From NCBI RefSeq assembly GCF_007713705.1, contig NZ_VMSJ01000004.1:186001-250000 (forward strand): a stretch of 64,000 nucleotides of DNA, written 5' to 3'. Positions 35,786 through 44,675 of this stretch are shown one piece after another. The stretch comes from Salinicoccus cyprini (GTDB lineage: Bacteria; Bacillota; Bacilli; Staphylococcales; Salinicoccaceae). Positions within the stretch are counted from its first letter, which is position 1; every line of letters begins with the position of its first letter. A program made the translations under genes and the position numbers. The notes under the pieces are model-generated. The model worked only from the letters and a program-made list of their open reading frames with translations. It was not told the origin of the DNA and ran no database searches.

Positions 35786-36934
35786 ATGGATGCTGATGTG
35801 GGAGTAATAGGTTTAGGAACTATGGGGAGTATGGCTTCTTGGCAATTAGCAAAAGAAAATGTTTCAGTGTTAGGATTTGAGCAATTTGGTATTGGACATG
35901 ATCGCTCAGCAGCAGGAGGAGAAACTCGTCTTTTTCGTACTGCTTATAAAGAGGGGTTAAGTTATATACCGTTATTAAAAGATGCATATAAAATGTGGAA
36001 AGAATTAGAAAACGAAACGGGTAATTCTCTGTTTCAAGAAACTTCAGGATTAATTATCGGAAATACTCAGTTGGAAAGTATGAAAAATGTTTTGGAAGGT
36101 ATTCGACAATTTGATTTAGAACACGAGGTTCTTACTATGCAGGAAGCTAGAGAACGGTTTCCTCAACACTCATTAGCACCAGATGAAATAATGATAGTCG
36201 ATAAGCAATCAGGTTATCTCCGCCCTCAACATGCTATTTTCTCAGCTGTACAACTTGCTGAAAATCTGGGTGCCAAAATTTTAAGTCATACACCAGTAGA
36301 GAATATTTCTCCTGTTAAAGACGGGGTGCTTATTCGAACAAAGAATAAGGAATATAAGGTGAGAAAAGTACTGATAACAGCGGGACCATGGTCTAATCAA
36401 TTTTCTCAGGAGTTCGATAATCATCTTGAAGTACGTCGTTTAGTGAACGCTTGGTTTCTTCCTAAAAACCAAGAGTTGTTTAACGAGGAGAACTTTCCAG
36501 TCTTTACAAAAGAAAAAAAATCAAATAGTTATTATGGATTTCCTACTGTAGATGGGAAGATGGTGAAAATAGGTATATTTAGTACAAATCGCGAAAGAAT
36601 TTTAAATGCAAACCTACTGGACAAGAATGTAGGGATAGAAGAACTAACATCCTTAAAAAAAATTATTGAGAAGGAACTACCAGAACTGTGCAGCGATCCT
36701 TCCAGAGTTAATGCATATATGGAATGTTATACAGAAGATAATAACCCTATCATCGGAAAAACTTCCGGCCAAAAAAATGTTTTTATTCTAACAGGATTTT
36801 CGGGTCATGGATTTAAAATGGCTCCAACGATGGGAAAGATTGCAAAAGAGTTACTTTTAAACCAAAATTCAAGTTTTTCACTAGATATCTTTTCTCCAAA
36901 AAGATTCTTATCAAAATGTAATACCTCTCAATAG
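35786..36934 (+). CDS. FAD-dependent amino acid oxidase, monomeric sarcosine oxidase/N-methyltryptophan oxidase family
   Basis: 382 residues. N-terminal FAD motif VGVIGLGTMGSMASWQLA, the family block FGIGHDRSAAGGETRLFRTAY near 40, and C-terminal VFILTGFSGHGFKMAPTMGKIAKELL. The segment YMECYTEDNNPIIG near 312 carries the Cys that holds FAD covalently in sarcosine oxidases. It oxidises a secondary or N-methyl amino acid to the imine with H2O2 release. Codon use is markedly AT-rich (TTA, AAA, ATT) compared with the genes before 35450, a sign of transfer. It is followed 38 bp later by an NhaC transporter, which may import its substrate. Start follows AGAAGGG. Confidence 0.87.
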   Translation: MDADVGVIGLGTMGSMASWQLAKENVSVLGFEQFGIGHDRSAAGGETRLFRTAYKEGLSYIPLLKDAYKMWKELENETGNSLFQETSGLIIGNTQLESMKNVLEGIRQFDLEHEVLTMQEARERFPQHSLAPDEIMIVDKQSGYLRPQHAIFSAVQLAENLGAKILSHTPVENISPVKDGVLIRTKNKEYKVRKVLITAGPWSNQFSQEFDNHLEVRRLVNAWFLPKNQELFNEENFPVFTKEKKSNSYYGFPTVDGKMVKIGIFSTNRERILNANLLDKNVGIEELTSLKKIIEKELPELCSDPSRVNAYMECYTEDNNPIIGKTSGQKNVFILTGFSGHGFKMAPTMGKIAKELLLNQNSSFSLDIFSPKRFLSKCNTSQ

Positions 36935-36972
36935 AGATAGCTTTAATAGATAAAAAGGAGGACTGACTTATT

Positions 36973-38478
36973 ATGAAAAATAATAAGATTAGAAGACAAC
37001 CAACATTTGGTGAGTCTATATTTTCATTTTTAATTATGTTTTTCTTTGTTTTCGTTGGTTATATGATTCTTGGGTTGCGCATTGAGCTTATGATGATTGC
37101 TGCTGCTGCTGGAGCAGGAATTTTGGCATGGAGAATAGGCTATACTTGGACTGATATGGAAAGTGCTATCACACAACGACTTATAAGTGCTACTCCAGCC
37201 ATCCTTATCATTTGGGTTATCGGTATTGTGATTGCAACGTTCATTTTCAGCGGGTCTATTCCTATGCTTATTTTTTATGGTATACAAATCGTACATTCAG
37301 AGTATCTCCTTATTTCTGCGTTCCTATTATGCCTTCTCTTCTCTATAGTAACTGGAACCTCTTGGGGATCAGTTGGAACTGTAGGAGTCGCATTTATGAG
37401 TATCTCTGAAGGACTTGGTGTACCCTTACATATAACAGCGGGGGCAGTTATTTCGGGAGCTATTTTTGGGGATAAAATGTCCCCTCTTTCAGAGACAACT
37501 AACTTAGCTGCTGCAACTGCTGGTGCAAACCTATATGAACACATAAAATCTATGACTTGGACCACTGTTCCAGCAGGAATTATCACATTTATTGTTTTCC
37601 TATTCGTGGGTAATGTTGTGGGGACCAGCAATGAAGGATCGTCCGTATCGAGTATACAGATGCTGGATGGTCTTGACAACATTTTCACATGGAGTCCTTT
37701 ACTTCTTATCCCCTTTATTGTCATTCTTATAGGTGCGATTATGAAAAAACCTCCTGTGCCTACGATGTTACTAGGTTCGCTGACAGCAATAATTTTAGGG
37801 GTCGCATCTCAAGGTTTTTCTCTTCAGAGTGCTACAACAGCGGCTTTCAGTGGATTCGATGTGACTATGATTCCAAATATAAATACCGAAACTTTATCAG
37901 AAGGCGTACTTACGCTTGTTAATCGCGGGGGCATAATGTCAATGGTGACTGTAGTAATTATTATTTATTGTGGTTACGCTTATACAGCGATTATAAGTAA
38001 AGCAGGTTTCTTAGAAACAGCTCTTAATCCTCTATATAATAGAGTTCGGAAACGCGGTCCACTGATGATTACAACATTGTTTACTGAATTTGTGATTTTA
38101 TTCTTATCTGGGACTTCTTACACTGTAGCGATAATGATTCCAGAAATGTTCAAAAAGGCCTTCTTAAAAGCTGGTATGCCAGCAAAAACACTTTCTCGCA
38201 GTATAGAAGATGTAGGAACGATGTTAGCACCTTTTATACCGTGGGGGACGTCAGGTGCGTTTTATATCAGCACGCTTGGAGTTACTCCCTTTGGATCTGG
38301 GGGATATGCAGTATGGACAATAATGGCTTATGTGACTCCAATAATTGCTATTATTCTAGCATTTACAGGCATTGGACTTTATAAAATGAGCCAAGAAGAA
38401 TCAAAAAGAGCTTTACAAAATTATAGAGCTACAAATTCTGTAATGACTAAATCAACTAATACTGTCAATCAGGCTTAA
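36973..38478 (+). CDS. NhaC-family Na+/H+ antiporter-like transporter
   Basis: 501 residues, about 11-12 hydrophobic segments. NhaC motifs: GTSWGSVGTVGVAFMSISEGLG near 135, AGAVISGAIFGDKMSPLSETTNLAAATAGANLYEHIKSM near 165-205, and IIPWGTSGAFYIST-type FIPWGTSGAFYISTLG near 425. The family exchanges Na+ for H+, or an organic ion such as malate or lactate. Forming a pair with an amino acid oxidase gene, it may carry an N-methylated osmolyte such as sarcosine instead; that is an inference. AT-rich like its neighbour. AAGGAGG precedes ATG. Confidence 0.88.
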   Translation: MKNNKIRRQPTFGESIFSFLIMFFFVFVGYMILGLRIELMMIAAAAGAGILAWRIGYTWTDMESAITQRLISATPAILIIWVIGIVIATFIFSGSIPMLIFYGIQIVHSEYLLISAFLLCLLFSIVTGTSWGSVGTVGVAFMSISEGLGVPLHITAGAVISGAIFGDKMSPLSETTNLAAATAGANLYEHIKSMTWTTVPAGIITFIVFLFVGNVVGTSNEGSSVSSIQMLDGLDNIFTWSPLLLIPFIVILIGAIMKKPPVPTMLLGSLTAIILGVASQGFSLQSATTAAFSGFDVTMIPNINTETLSEGVLTLVNRGGIMSMVTVVIIIYCGYAYTAIISKAGFLETALNPLYNRVRKRGPLMITTLFTEFVILFLSGTSYTVAIMIPEMFKKAFLKAGMPAKTLSRSIEDVGTMLAPFIPWGTSGAFYISTLGVTPFGSGGYAVWTIMAYVTPIIAIILAFTGIGLYKMSQEESKRALQNYRATNSVMTKSTNTVNQA

Positions 38479-38596
38479 CCTCGAAAACATATTGTAATTT
38501 AGAGAATGAATGTATCCAAAAATCATTAGTTTTCTTACTTTATGTTATGTTCTCAATTGAGTGAATAAGAATTATCTAAAGAGCTATGTTTACATT

Positions 38597-38630
38597 AAAT
38601 GACTTTGGGATTATACCGGGGTCATTTTTT
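38597..38630 (+). terminator. Terminator after the oxidase-NhaC pair
   Basis: Stem AAATGAC..TGG / CC..GTCATTT with a short AT-rich loop, then a T tract, about 120 bp after the NhaC stop. Confidence 0.7.
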
Positions 38631-38748
38631 GTTCAATACATACAAATTATTCTGTGCTTCTTAATTGTAGTTGAAATCTAGACTATGTATAAAAGCAAGA
38701 TATAATTTCTATTACCTATACGTAAAGTCATAATCGTGTAAATATTCA

Positions 38749-38889
38749 TTAATAATCAATTGTATATTTAATTTTTGTTAAAAATTCATATCGGAGTTGG
38801 ATTGAAACATCGATAACCTGATGTAGGATTTTGGGAGTATCACCAAATGTAAAGTTACCACTTACATAATCGCGAGACGTTCGATGCAC
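38749..38889 (-). other. Possible degenerate small ORF in an otherwise empty AT-rich gap
   Basis: In the 524-bp stretch 38479-39002 the only notable frame runs from a GTG at 38889 to TAA at 38749: HRTSRDYVSGNFTFGDTPKI then ILHQVIDVSIQLRYEFL (adjoining). It has a protein-like composition but no ribosome site, and a stop lies just upstream. I do not recognise it. It may be the remains of a gene left at the island edge, or chance. Confidence 0.2.
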
Positions 38890-38943
38890 AGAGGAATAAT
38901 ATTAATTGATCTAACAATTTTTTACATACTGAACAAATTACTT

Positions 38944-38973
38944 TAAAAATAGCACAACTCAGATGAGTTGTGC
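38944..38973 (-). terminator. Terminator after the PD-(D/E)XK gene
   Basis: Perfect 9-bp stem GCACAACTC / GAGTTGTGC with a 4-base loop, followed on the minus strand by TATTTTT, 30 bp after the stop codon. Confidence 0.92.
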
Positions 38974-39002
38974 CGACTAAAATCAATTTTCTTTACAATC
39001 GC

Positions 39003-40217
39003 TTACTTGAAGGACAGTTCATTCAGCAATACCCACTCCAGCTCTCTCAAATCACTATTGAGGAACCGATCCACTTTGATTTTTATATCTTCATGCAGCT
39101 TTTCCTGATTAAGCTCATAGTTGTCATTGTAATCAAGGAAATTTTTCAAATATATCGCCGTATAGGCGGAAGTCAGTTTCTTGTTCCTTCCTCTGAAATA
39201 AGCCGGGTTAAATGAAACAACGTCATATAAATTGTTTCTTACGTTCTCGTCTCCAGGCCCGATAATCAGCTTGATTCTCAGTCCTTTTGTTGTATTCTGG
39301 AACTCGAAAAGCAGTATTCTTCCGCTTGAAGTCCAACCGGAGCCTTCATTTGGAATCTTCTGATCCAGCCCTTTTGTCGTAAAACGAATGAAGCCCTTGT
39401 TACTGTCGTCCAATACCAGTTCATCATCCGCTTCAATCATTTCACGCAGAGTGCCAGCTATATCAGACTGTACATCCGGCTTGTACTCAAATATCAAGTC
39501 AAGAGCACGCTTGTGCTTGAAATAGATTTCCTGGCATATTTTTTCAATCTCGTTATCTCCCACAACGTACCTCCTGAGTGTATCTATGTACTGTTCAATA
39601 AAATGCTTTACACTTGTCTCCATCATATTCTGTTTCAGGGTTAGAGCAGATTCTATCATTTCCACAATCTGACGGTAGTTCATGCTCATCCATACATCCG
39701 GGTTGCTGGCATCATCCCCAAAAGGCGTAAGATAGATGAACAGTTTCTGATATTCCGGATACTCACTCTCGACGATATCCTGATACTTCTTCAACTGGTG
39801 CGCGGATTCCTTGCTCCAAACCTTGTTCTCGATAACAAGCATCAGCTTGTTTGTTTCAGAAATGGCGAGCAAGTCTATATTGCGCCACTCTCTCCTAACA
39901 ACCAGATCATGATAGTCCCTTAGCAACAGCTTCAAGGGATCATGGCCTTTCAACTCAACATCATAATTGCGGGTGACTTCCTGTATAATCTTTGAAATGA
40001 AAGTCTCTCCTATCCCATGCTGCTCATTGGGAGACATCAGCCAGCCCAGTACATTGCTGTGGCGGATTTCCGTATTGACGATACCAAGTGTCTCAAAAGC
40101 ATTGAATTTTGAGGTCTTCTCCTCTATTCGATTGAGGTCATTGATATCCATAAGGAAATCTTGAAGTGCTTGTTTGTCTTCGTCGTATTGTTCTCTTTCC
40201 AATCTTTTGTCCTCCAT
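39003..40217 (-). CDS. PD-(D/E)XK nuclease-superfamily protein (PDDEXK_4 type)
   Basis: 404 residues. N-terminal nuclease-like region: RHSNVLGWLMSPNEQHGIGETFISKII near 52-78, then NIDLLAI near 112 (Asp) and LMLVIENKVWSKESAHQLKKYQDIV near 124-150 with the ExK motif and the following Gln. This is the layout of the PDDEXK_4 family, common in defence and mobile regions. The C-terminal half (about 210-404) is not recognised. ATG at 40217 has no good site; the GGAGG in its second and third codons fits a TTG at 40202 better, so the true start may be five codons later. It follows the MazG-like gene by 84 bp. A DNA- or RNA-cleaving role is inferred. Confidence 0.78.
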   Translation of the reverse strand: MEDKRLEREQYDEDKQALQDFLMDINDLNRIEEKTSKFNAFETLGIVNTEIRHSNVLGWLMSPNEQHGIGETFISKIIQEVTRNYDVELKGHDPLKLLLRDYHDLVVRREWRNIDLLAISETNKLMLVIENKVWSKESAHQLKKYQDIVESEYPEYQKLFIYLTPFGDDASNPDVWMSMNYRQIVEMIESALTLKQNMMETSVKHFIEQYIDTLRRYVVGDNEIEKICQEIYFKHKRALDLIFEYKPDVQSDIAGTLREMIEADDELVLDDSNKGFIRFTTKGLDQKIPNEGSGWTSSGRILLFEFQNTTKGLRIKLIIGPGDENVRNNLYDVVSFNPAYFRGRNKKLTSAYTAIYLKNFLDYNDNYELNQEKLHEDIKIKVDRFLNSDLRELEWVLLNELSFK

Positions 40218-40300
40218 ACTTCTTGCGGTGCAAACTCTATTATTATAACTTAACTATAAGCAATAGAAATTAAACAATACTAATCTTTCCCCAATTCAAA

Positions 40301-40597
40301 TTAAAGATCAACCGGATACTTCTCTTTATTTTTCTCCAACTTCCTCAATATAGCTTCTTTCATATCAATATTCATATCATCCGCCAACATTAATCCATAT
40401 ATAAATACATCAGCCAACTCTTCTTCGATATTCTGTCGATTTTTCTCGATTCCTTCTTCAGCAGTGATCCATTGAAAGTTTTCAAGAAGCTCAGATGCTT
40501 CCAAAGATAAGGATAAAGATAGGTCTTTTGCGTTGTGGTATTGTCTCCAGTTTCTTTCGTCTCTGAATTTATTTACCTCTTTAATCAATTCATCCAT
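40301..40597 (-). CDS. MazG-like nucleotide pyrophosphohydrolase
   Basis: 98 residues from ATG at 40597, which follows AAAAAGGGTG; the longer frame to 40657 lies inside the upstream gene. All-alpha NTP-pyrophosphohydrolase pattern: LSLSLEASELLENFQW near 30 and NIEEELADVFIYGLMLADD near 60, giving the E-x2-E...E-x2-D metal set. It hydrolyses nucleoside triphosphates, or modified or damaged nucleotides, to monophosphates. It overlaps the 3' end of the GIY-YIG/DUF2075 gene by 8 bp, so the two are co-translated. In a helicase/nuclease setting it could deplete or sense nucleotides during phage attack, which is inference. Confidence 0.88.
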   Translation of the reverse strand: MDELIKEVNKFRDERNWRQYHNAKDLSLSLSLEASELLENFQWITAEEGIEKNRQNIEEELADVFIYGLMLADDMNIDMKEAILRKLEKNKEKYPVDL

Positions 40598-42242
40598 CAC
40601 GTTCACCCTTTTTGTACTTCTCTTGTAAGACTTTTTTAAGCTTTTCATCGCTGGCATATAGATACAGCCCTTTGACGCCCCGCTTCATCAATACGTTGAT
40701 GGAGTTCAGTATGATCTGCTCCTTCATTTCCTTCACGTTGTATTCAACTTGCACTTCGGAAGAAGTTCTAAAAGCTTCTTTGTCTTTATACTTTTGTGGC
40801 AGAAGTTTCAACTCCTGCTTTTCTTCATCATATGAAACGGAAGGGCCTAGAATGACGCCAACATAGTTGAGGTCAAACCCTTGGATTGTATATATTGAGC
40901 CGACTTCCTTAATGGTTTCAGGGTGCTCTGCCCATGTTTCCTTATATTCGGTCCTATTCCAGATACCTTTAAAACCGGGTTCTCCCACATAGTATTCAGC
41001 CCCATCTTTCTTATGCTCATAATCGAAAGTTGCGACCACCCGCGACAGTTGGTGCTTTCTATCTTTATCTTCAATCGCCTTGAACATTTCAGCAGCACTG
41101 TCGAAAAGCTTCAACTCATAATCCCCGGTATTCTCTGGAAATCTTTTAACCTTCTTATCTACAAAAGAATCAATCCAGTCGACGACTTCCTGGTCAGCCT
41201 GTATTCTGAACTGATCCGTAAGTTCAAACCTTTCCACCTTGGCTCCCTTCGTCATTCCTTCAAGAAGATCGCTGGACCAGTGACTCTTTAGCTTTAGAAA
41301 TTGTTTTTCATCAAATACGACTACGGTCACCTTGCTTCTCAGACTAATATCTCTGAGCTGGTTATCTCCTGTATAGCTATTATACTTGTCACTTCTGGAG
41401 AGAAGCAGATGCGCTTCATCCACAAAAGTGATATCAGCAATTTCTCCGGTTTTATCGATGTTATTGATAAAGGATGTCGGTTTCATGAAGTTCTTTTTCT
41501 TAAGATTCGGCAGGCTTTCCGAAATGGATTCATAAGTTTTTATCATCTCATTATGGTTGACCAGCAAATAATTATTTGTTCCTTTCAATGCCGATTCTTC
41601 ATCTTTGCTCAAGTCTTGTATCGCGTTGAATGTAGAACTCAGAACAACACTTTTCCCTGTACCCGCATCCCCTTTCACTAGAAATATCGAACGTTCACCT
41701 GTTTGTATATGTGTTTTACAAAACTCCAGTATCTCTTCTTTCAATTCCACTTGAGATTCCGATAGTTCTTTATAAGGAGATAGCTTGAATACATCCTTGT
41801 TCTGGAGATATTCCAAAGTATTGTCTACTAGTTTATCTGCCCTCAGCTTCTCCCAAAGCTCACTGAATATCTCGTTATCGTATTTGTATTTTTCATAGTA
41901 ATTATGAGTCATTGACTTTGTCGTCTGGCTGATGTTTCTAAGAGTATACTTGTTGTCCGCTATGAAATAGTTGATCAGGTTTGTTTCAATGTTATATGTA
42001 GCAGATTGATTGAACATCTCATGTGAAACCAGCAGCACCTTATCCAGTCCCTGCTTATTTTTATCTTTGAGGTGTGCTTTCATCCTATTTCTCATCTGAA
42101 CCGTCTGACCGATATACGCACTTTGTTTCTTCTTATTATTATGCAGTATGTAGACAATAGGGAAATTATTATAGTTCATGCCAGTTAAAGTTCTAATACC
42201 AATCTCATTAAAATCAAGAGCTTTCAGTTGCAAGTCGGTCAT
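40590..42242 (-). CDS. GIY-YIG nuclease fused to DUF2075 (schlafen group 3-like) helicase/ATPase
   Basis: 550 residues. Residues 25-115 form a GIY-YIG domain: FPIVYILHNN, SAYIGQT, RNRMKAH and a Glu in NIETNLINYF. Residues about 170-540 form a P-loop domain: Walker A LVKGDAGTGKSVV near 192, Walker B ITFVDEAHLLLSR near 272, the switch VVVFDEKQF near 312, FELTDQFRIQ near 348, and the superfamily 1 helicase-like motif YTIQGFDLNYVGVILGP near 455. It probably nicks or cuts nucleic acid under ATP control. First of three co-directional genes (helicase, MazG-like, PD-(D/E)XK), in AT-rich accessory DNA, so defence is likely. GAGGTGG precedes ATG. Confidence 0.88.
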   Translation of the reverse strand: MTDLQLKALDFNEIGIRTLTGMNYNNFPIVYILHNNKKKQSAYIGQTVQMRNRMKAHLKDKNKQGLDKVLLVSHEMFNQSATYNIETNLINYFIADNKYTLRNISQTTKSMTHNYYEKYKYDNEIFSELWEKLRADKLVDNTLEYLQNKDVFKLSPYKELSESQVELKEEILEFCKTHIQTGERSIFLVKGDAGTGKSVVLSSTFNAIQDLSKDEESALKGTNNYLLVNHNEMIKTYESISESLPNLKKKNFMKPTSFINNIDKTGEIADITFVDEAHLLLSRSDKYNSYTGDNQLRDISLRSKVTVVVFDEKQFLKLKSHWSSDLLEGMTKGAKVERFELTDQFRIQADQEVVDWIDSFVDKKVKRFPENTGDYELKLFDSAAEMFKAIEDKDRKHQLSRVVATFDYEHKKDGAEYYVGEPGFKGIWNRTEYKETWAEHPETIKEVGSIYTIQGFDLNYVGVILGPSVSYDEEKQELKLLPQKYKDKEAFRTSSEVQVEYNVKEMKEQIILNSINVLMKRGVKGLYLYASDEKLKKVLQEKYKKGERDG

Positions 42243-42288
42243 ATTTCCACCTCAAACTTAAATGTTATGAATATTCTATCATAAATAA

Positions 42289-42333
42289 TAAATATTAAAG
42301 TCTCGATTGTTAAAATCGAGACTTTAATATTTA
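42289..42333. terminator. Long bidirectional terminator hairpin
   Basis: Arms TAAATATTAAAGTCTCGATT and its complement around a short loop, rich in A on one side and T on the other. It ends the minus-strand hydantoin operon (OPT stop at 42382) and precedes the helicase gene. Confidence 0.85.
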
Positions 42334-42381
42334 TACTTCCTATTTTTTATTATCTTAGTTTTTAATTGAAGACACCATTCC

Positions 42382-43992
42382 CTATCTCGCTCTGAAAATA
42401 GAGTTGAAGAAACTGTAGAGAGCATCGCCTGCGATAAATCCGGCTGCTGCTGTGTACATAGTATTTTGAGCTTCTTCTCCTTTGATCTTAAGGATTGCAA
42501 CTCTGATTGCCAACCCTGCAAGCACTGTCCAACCGGCGATCGGATTTACCAGCAGTAGACCAGTCGAGAATAGAATGCCCATCTGTCTTTTTGGTCCGCC
42601 AATCAGTTGGAGCAACGCACCTGGAATGGCCCATAGTACAATGGCCCACGCCACGGAGCTGTCTGCACCTGCTTCTATCGTCGCTGCGAATACATAATCG
42701 ACAGGTGGTACGAGATCTTGGGCGAAATAACTGCCGTGGAATAGTGCAACCATCACTATGGCGATACCAAATCCGATCAAGGATACGAAGAATTGCATTC
42801 TTCTTCCTTCAAGTTCAAACTCCAAGGATTCTTTTGACCTTAGAATGAATCCTGCTTTGAAGTCATATCCCATATCTGCAAATGCGGGACCTGTCGCTGC
42901 GGTATACCCTACAAGCATGGCAAGGGCTGGTACTGGGAATCCGAACAGGATACCTACTACCAATGAAATCAAGGAGACGGCAAATGCTGGGAACCATCCG
43001 GAGTGCATTGCAGCAATACCTACTATTATTTCAGTGATGATTGCGGCGAATGCAGCATAGACAATAAACAAGAGAACCATAGGCAAAGACATATCCGTTA
43101 TCACACCTGCTATTACTGCAAGCAGTAGTGCTCCGATTATGTAGGCAACATATCCAAAGCCAAGGGCCTTACCGACATCTCTTTCGGTTCTTGTAACACT
43201 TCTATCTGGTTCAACGTCCTCATTGACCTGCATTACTGGATCATTTTCATCTCTTTTTCTTCCTTTGCTCCCTTTAACCATCAAGTAGATGAACTGACCA
43301 AAGGCGACGAGTCCTGCGCCTACCATGATACCATGTGGAATGTACGCGTCAGTCATGCTGATGCCGAATAGAAATTCCGAATATCCGCTCAGCAGTAATC
43401 CAAGACCAAACATGGTCAGGGCGATAATGTTACCAATGAATGCAACACCAAATGCGGACATTGGTATTCCAGCCATAGCACCGCCTATTCCAGCTAAAAT
43501 TCCTAGCCCTAGTACGCCCGCTTTCTTCCCACCTTCATCACCGGCTTTGATAGCTTCTGCGGTTGCGATACCAGGTGGCCATGCACCTGAAGCAGGGAAT
43601 ACTTGTGAACCGAACATCTTATACATTATTGTACCATCAATGACTAGAGCAATCCCTGCTCCAATAAGCATTGGAGTAATCAGTTCTGGCATACCTAATA
43701 CAAACGGAACACCGATAGGTATGAACAACGTATTACCTGCACCGAATGTTGCAGCGGAAATCGCAGTTTGAATCAAGTTCTGATTATGTACTGATCTAAA
43801 CTTATACAGAAAAGCAAACGGTATTCTTCCAAGCACCATTGCAAATAATGCACCGATAATGGAGGTGTTCGCTGTTATTCCTAGTGTAGTAATCAATTGC
43901 ATCCCGATAATTGCACCCATTACGGTAAGTACTATGATTAAAATAATGAATGTAGGATCAAAAAAAATATTCCTCTGTTTTGCGTCTTTCAT
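42382..43992 (-). CDS. OPT/YSL-family oligopeptide-type transporter
   Basis: 536 residues from ATG at 43992, a good distance after AAGGGG; the GTG at 44001 overlaps that site. About 14 hydrophobic segments. N-terminal FDPTFIILIIVLTVMGAIIGMQLITTLGI, MFGSQVFPASGAWPPGIATAEAIKAGDEGGKKA near 125, and a C-terminal FSTGLLLVNPIAGWTVLAGLAIR match the OPT family, which imports small peptides, siderophores or related amides. As last gene of a hydantoin-type operon it probably imports the cyclic amide or dipeptide-like substrate. The start codon is 2 bp after the racemase stop. Confidence 0.85.
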   Translation of the reverse strand: MKDAKQRNIFFDPTFIILIIVLTVMGAIIGMQLITTLGITANTSIIGALFAMVLGRIPFAFLYKFRSVHNQNLIQTAISAATFGAGNTLFIPIGVPFVLGMPELITPMLIGAGIALVIDGTIMYKMFGSQVFPASGAWPPGIATAEAIKAGDEGGKKAGVLGLGILAGIGGAMAGIPMSAFGVAFIGNIIALTMFGLGLLLSGYSEFLFGISMTDAYIPHGIMVGAGLVAFGQFIYLMVKGSKGRKRDENDPVMQVNEDVEPDRSVTRTERDVGKALGFGYVAYIIGALLLAVIAGVITDMSLPMVLLFIVYAAFAAIITEIIVGIAAMHSGWFPAFAVSLISLVVGILFGFPVPALAMLVGYTAATGPAFADMGYDFKAGFILRSKESLEFELEGRRMQFFVSLIGFGIAIVMVALFHGSYFAQDLVPPVDYVFAATIEAGADSSVAWAIVLWAIPGALLQLIGGPKRQMGILFSTGLLLVNPIAGWTVLAGLAIRVAILKIKGEEAQNTMYTAAAGFIAGDALYSFFNSIFRAR

Positions 43993-43993
43993 C

Positions 43994-44647
43994 TTACCCA
44001 CCCCTTAATATAAATGACAGTATGTTGCCTTCTGCTTCGACCGGATCAATTACTGGTATGCCAAGCTGGTCTTTAAGTATTTCTCCAAAGCCGATAGTTA
44101 CGTAGCCTGTACATGCAAATACTATTGTTTCGGCTCCATCGCCTATCAATTCTTCAGCTGAAGAAATCGATTTTTCTATTGCTTCTTCCTTAAGCAAGTC
44201 AGCCGTGTTATTCACACCTTCCGGTTTTCTCCATGAAACCAGACTGTCACCCAGGATTTCTGTCATGGGAGCAGGCACTTCGTTGGCAATAGTCAGAACG
44301 CCTATCTTCCTTGAAACCATCTTCGCCATATGTGCTGCACAGCTACCGGCTCCTACAACAGGAATGGTAACTGCCTGTCTAACTAGCTCCAAACCTGGAT
44401 CAGCCGCACAGCTTATCGCGATACCATCGACTGCGTGCTGCTCTTCCATTTCTTTAGCCAGCTCTATGATTTTAGGAATGGCTTTATGCTCGCTTTCATC
44501 ATCATAAATACCTTTTGGCTGATCAGGAATACACCGGTTGACGCAATTGATATTATAGAGTTTCTCTATTTTATTACCATGTGCATGAAGTATCTGCTGA
44601 TCCTCGGTCGTGAACACTCTTATGATCCCTACTGACAAAACATCCAT
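43994..44647 (-). CDS. Aspartate/glutamate/hydantoin racemase family protein
   Basis: 217 residues from ATG at 44647; a TTG at 44638 lies at a better distance (9 bp) from AAAGGGG and is an equal candidate. The two catalytic Cys are visible: DGIAISCAADPGLEL near 78 and ETIVFACTGYVTIG near 180, with AGSCAAHMAKMVSRKIGVLT between. Enzymes of this family racemise amino acids, hydantoins or maleate-type acids without cofactor. In a cluster with OPT transporter, AroM, DUF917 and hydantoinase genes, a 5-substituted hydantoin or a related cyclic amide is the probable substrate. Its start is downstream of the M24 gene's stop, within the same operon. Confidence 0.82.
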   Translation of the reverse strand: MDVLSVGIIRVFTTEDQQILHAHGNKIEKLYNINCVNRCIPDQPKGIYDDESEHKAIPKIIELAKEMEEQHAVDGIAISCAADPGLELVRQAVTIPVVGAGSCAAHMAKMVSRKIGVLTIANEVPAPMTEILGDSLVSWRKPEGVNNTADLLKEEAIEKSISSAEELIGDGAETIVFACTGYVTIGFGEILKDQLGIPVIDPVEAEGNILSFILRGG

Positions 44648-44675
44648 CCCCTTTACTGATTTATAAATACAGCAT

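Noticed and set aside
35451-42360. Prophage or integrative element
   Set aside because: No integrase, phage structural gene, tRNA junction or flanking direct repeat is visible, only a composition change.
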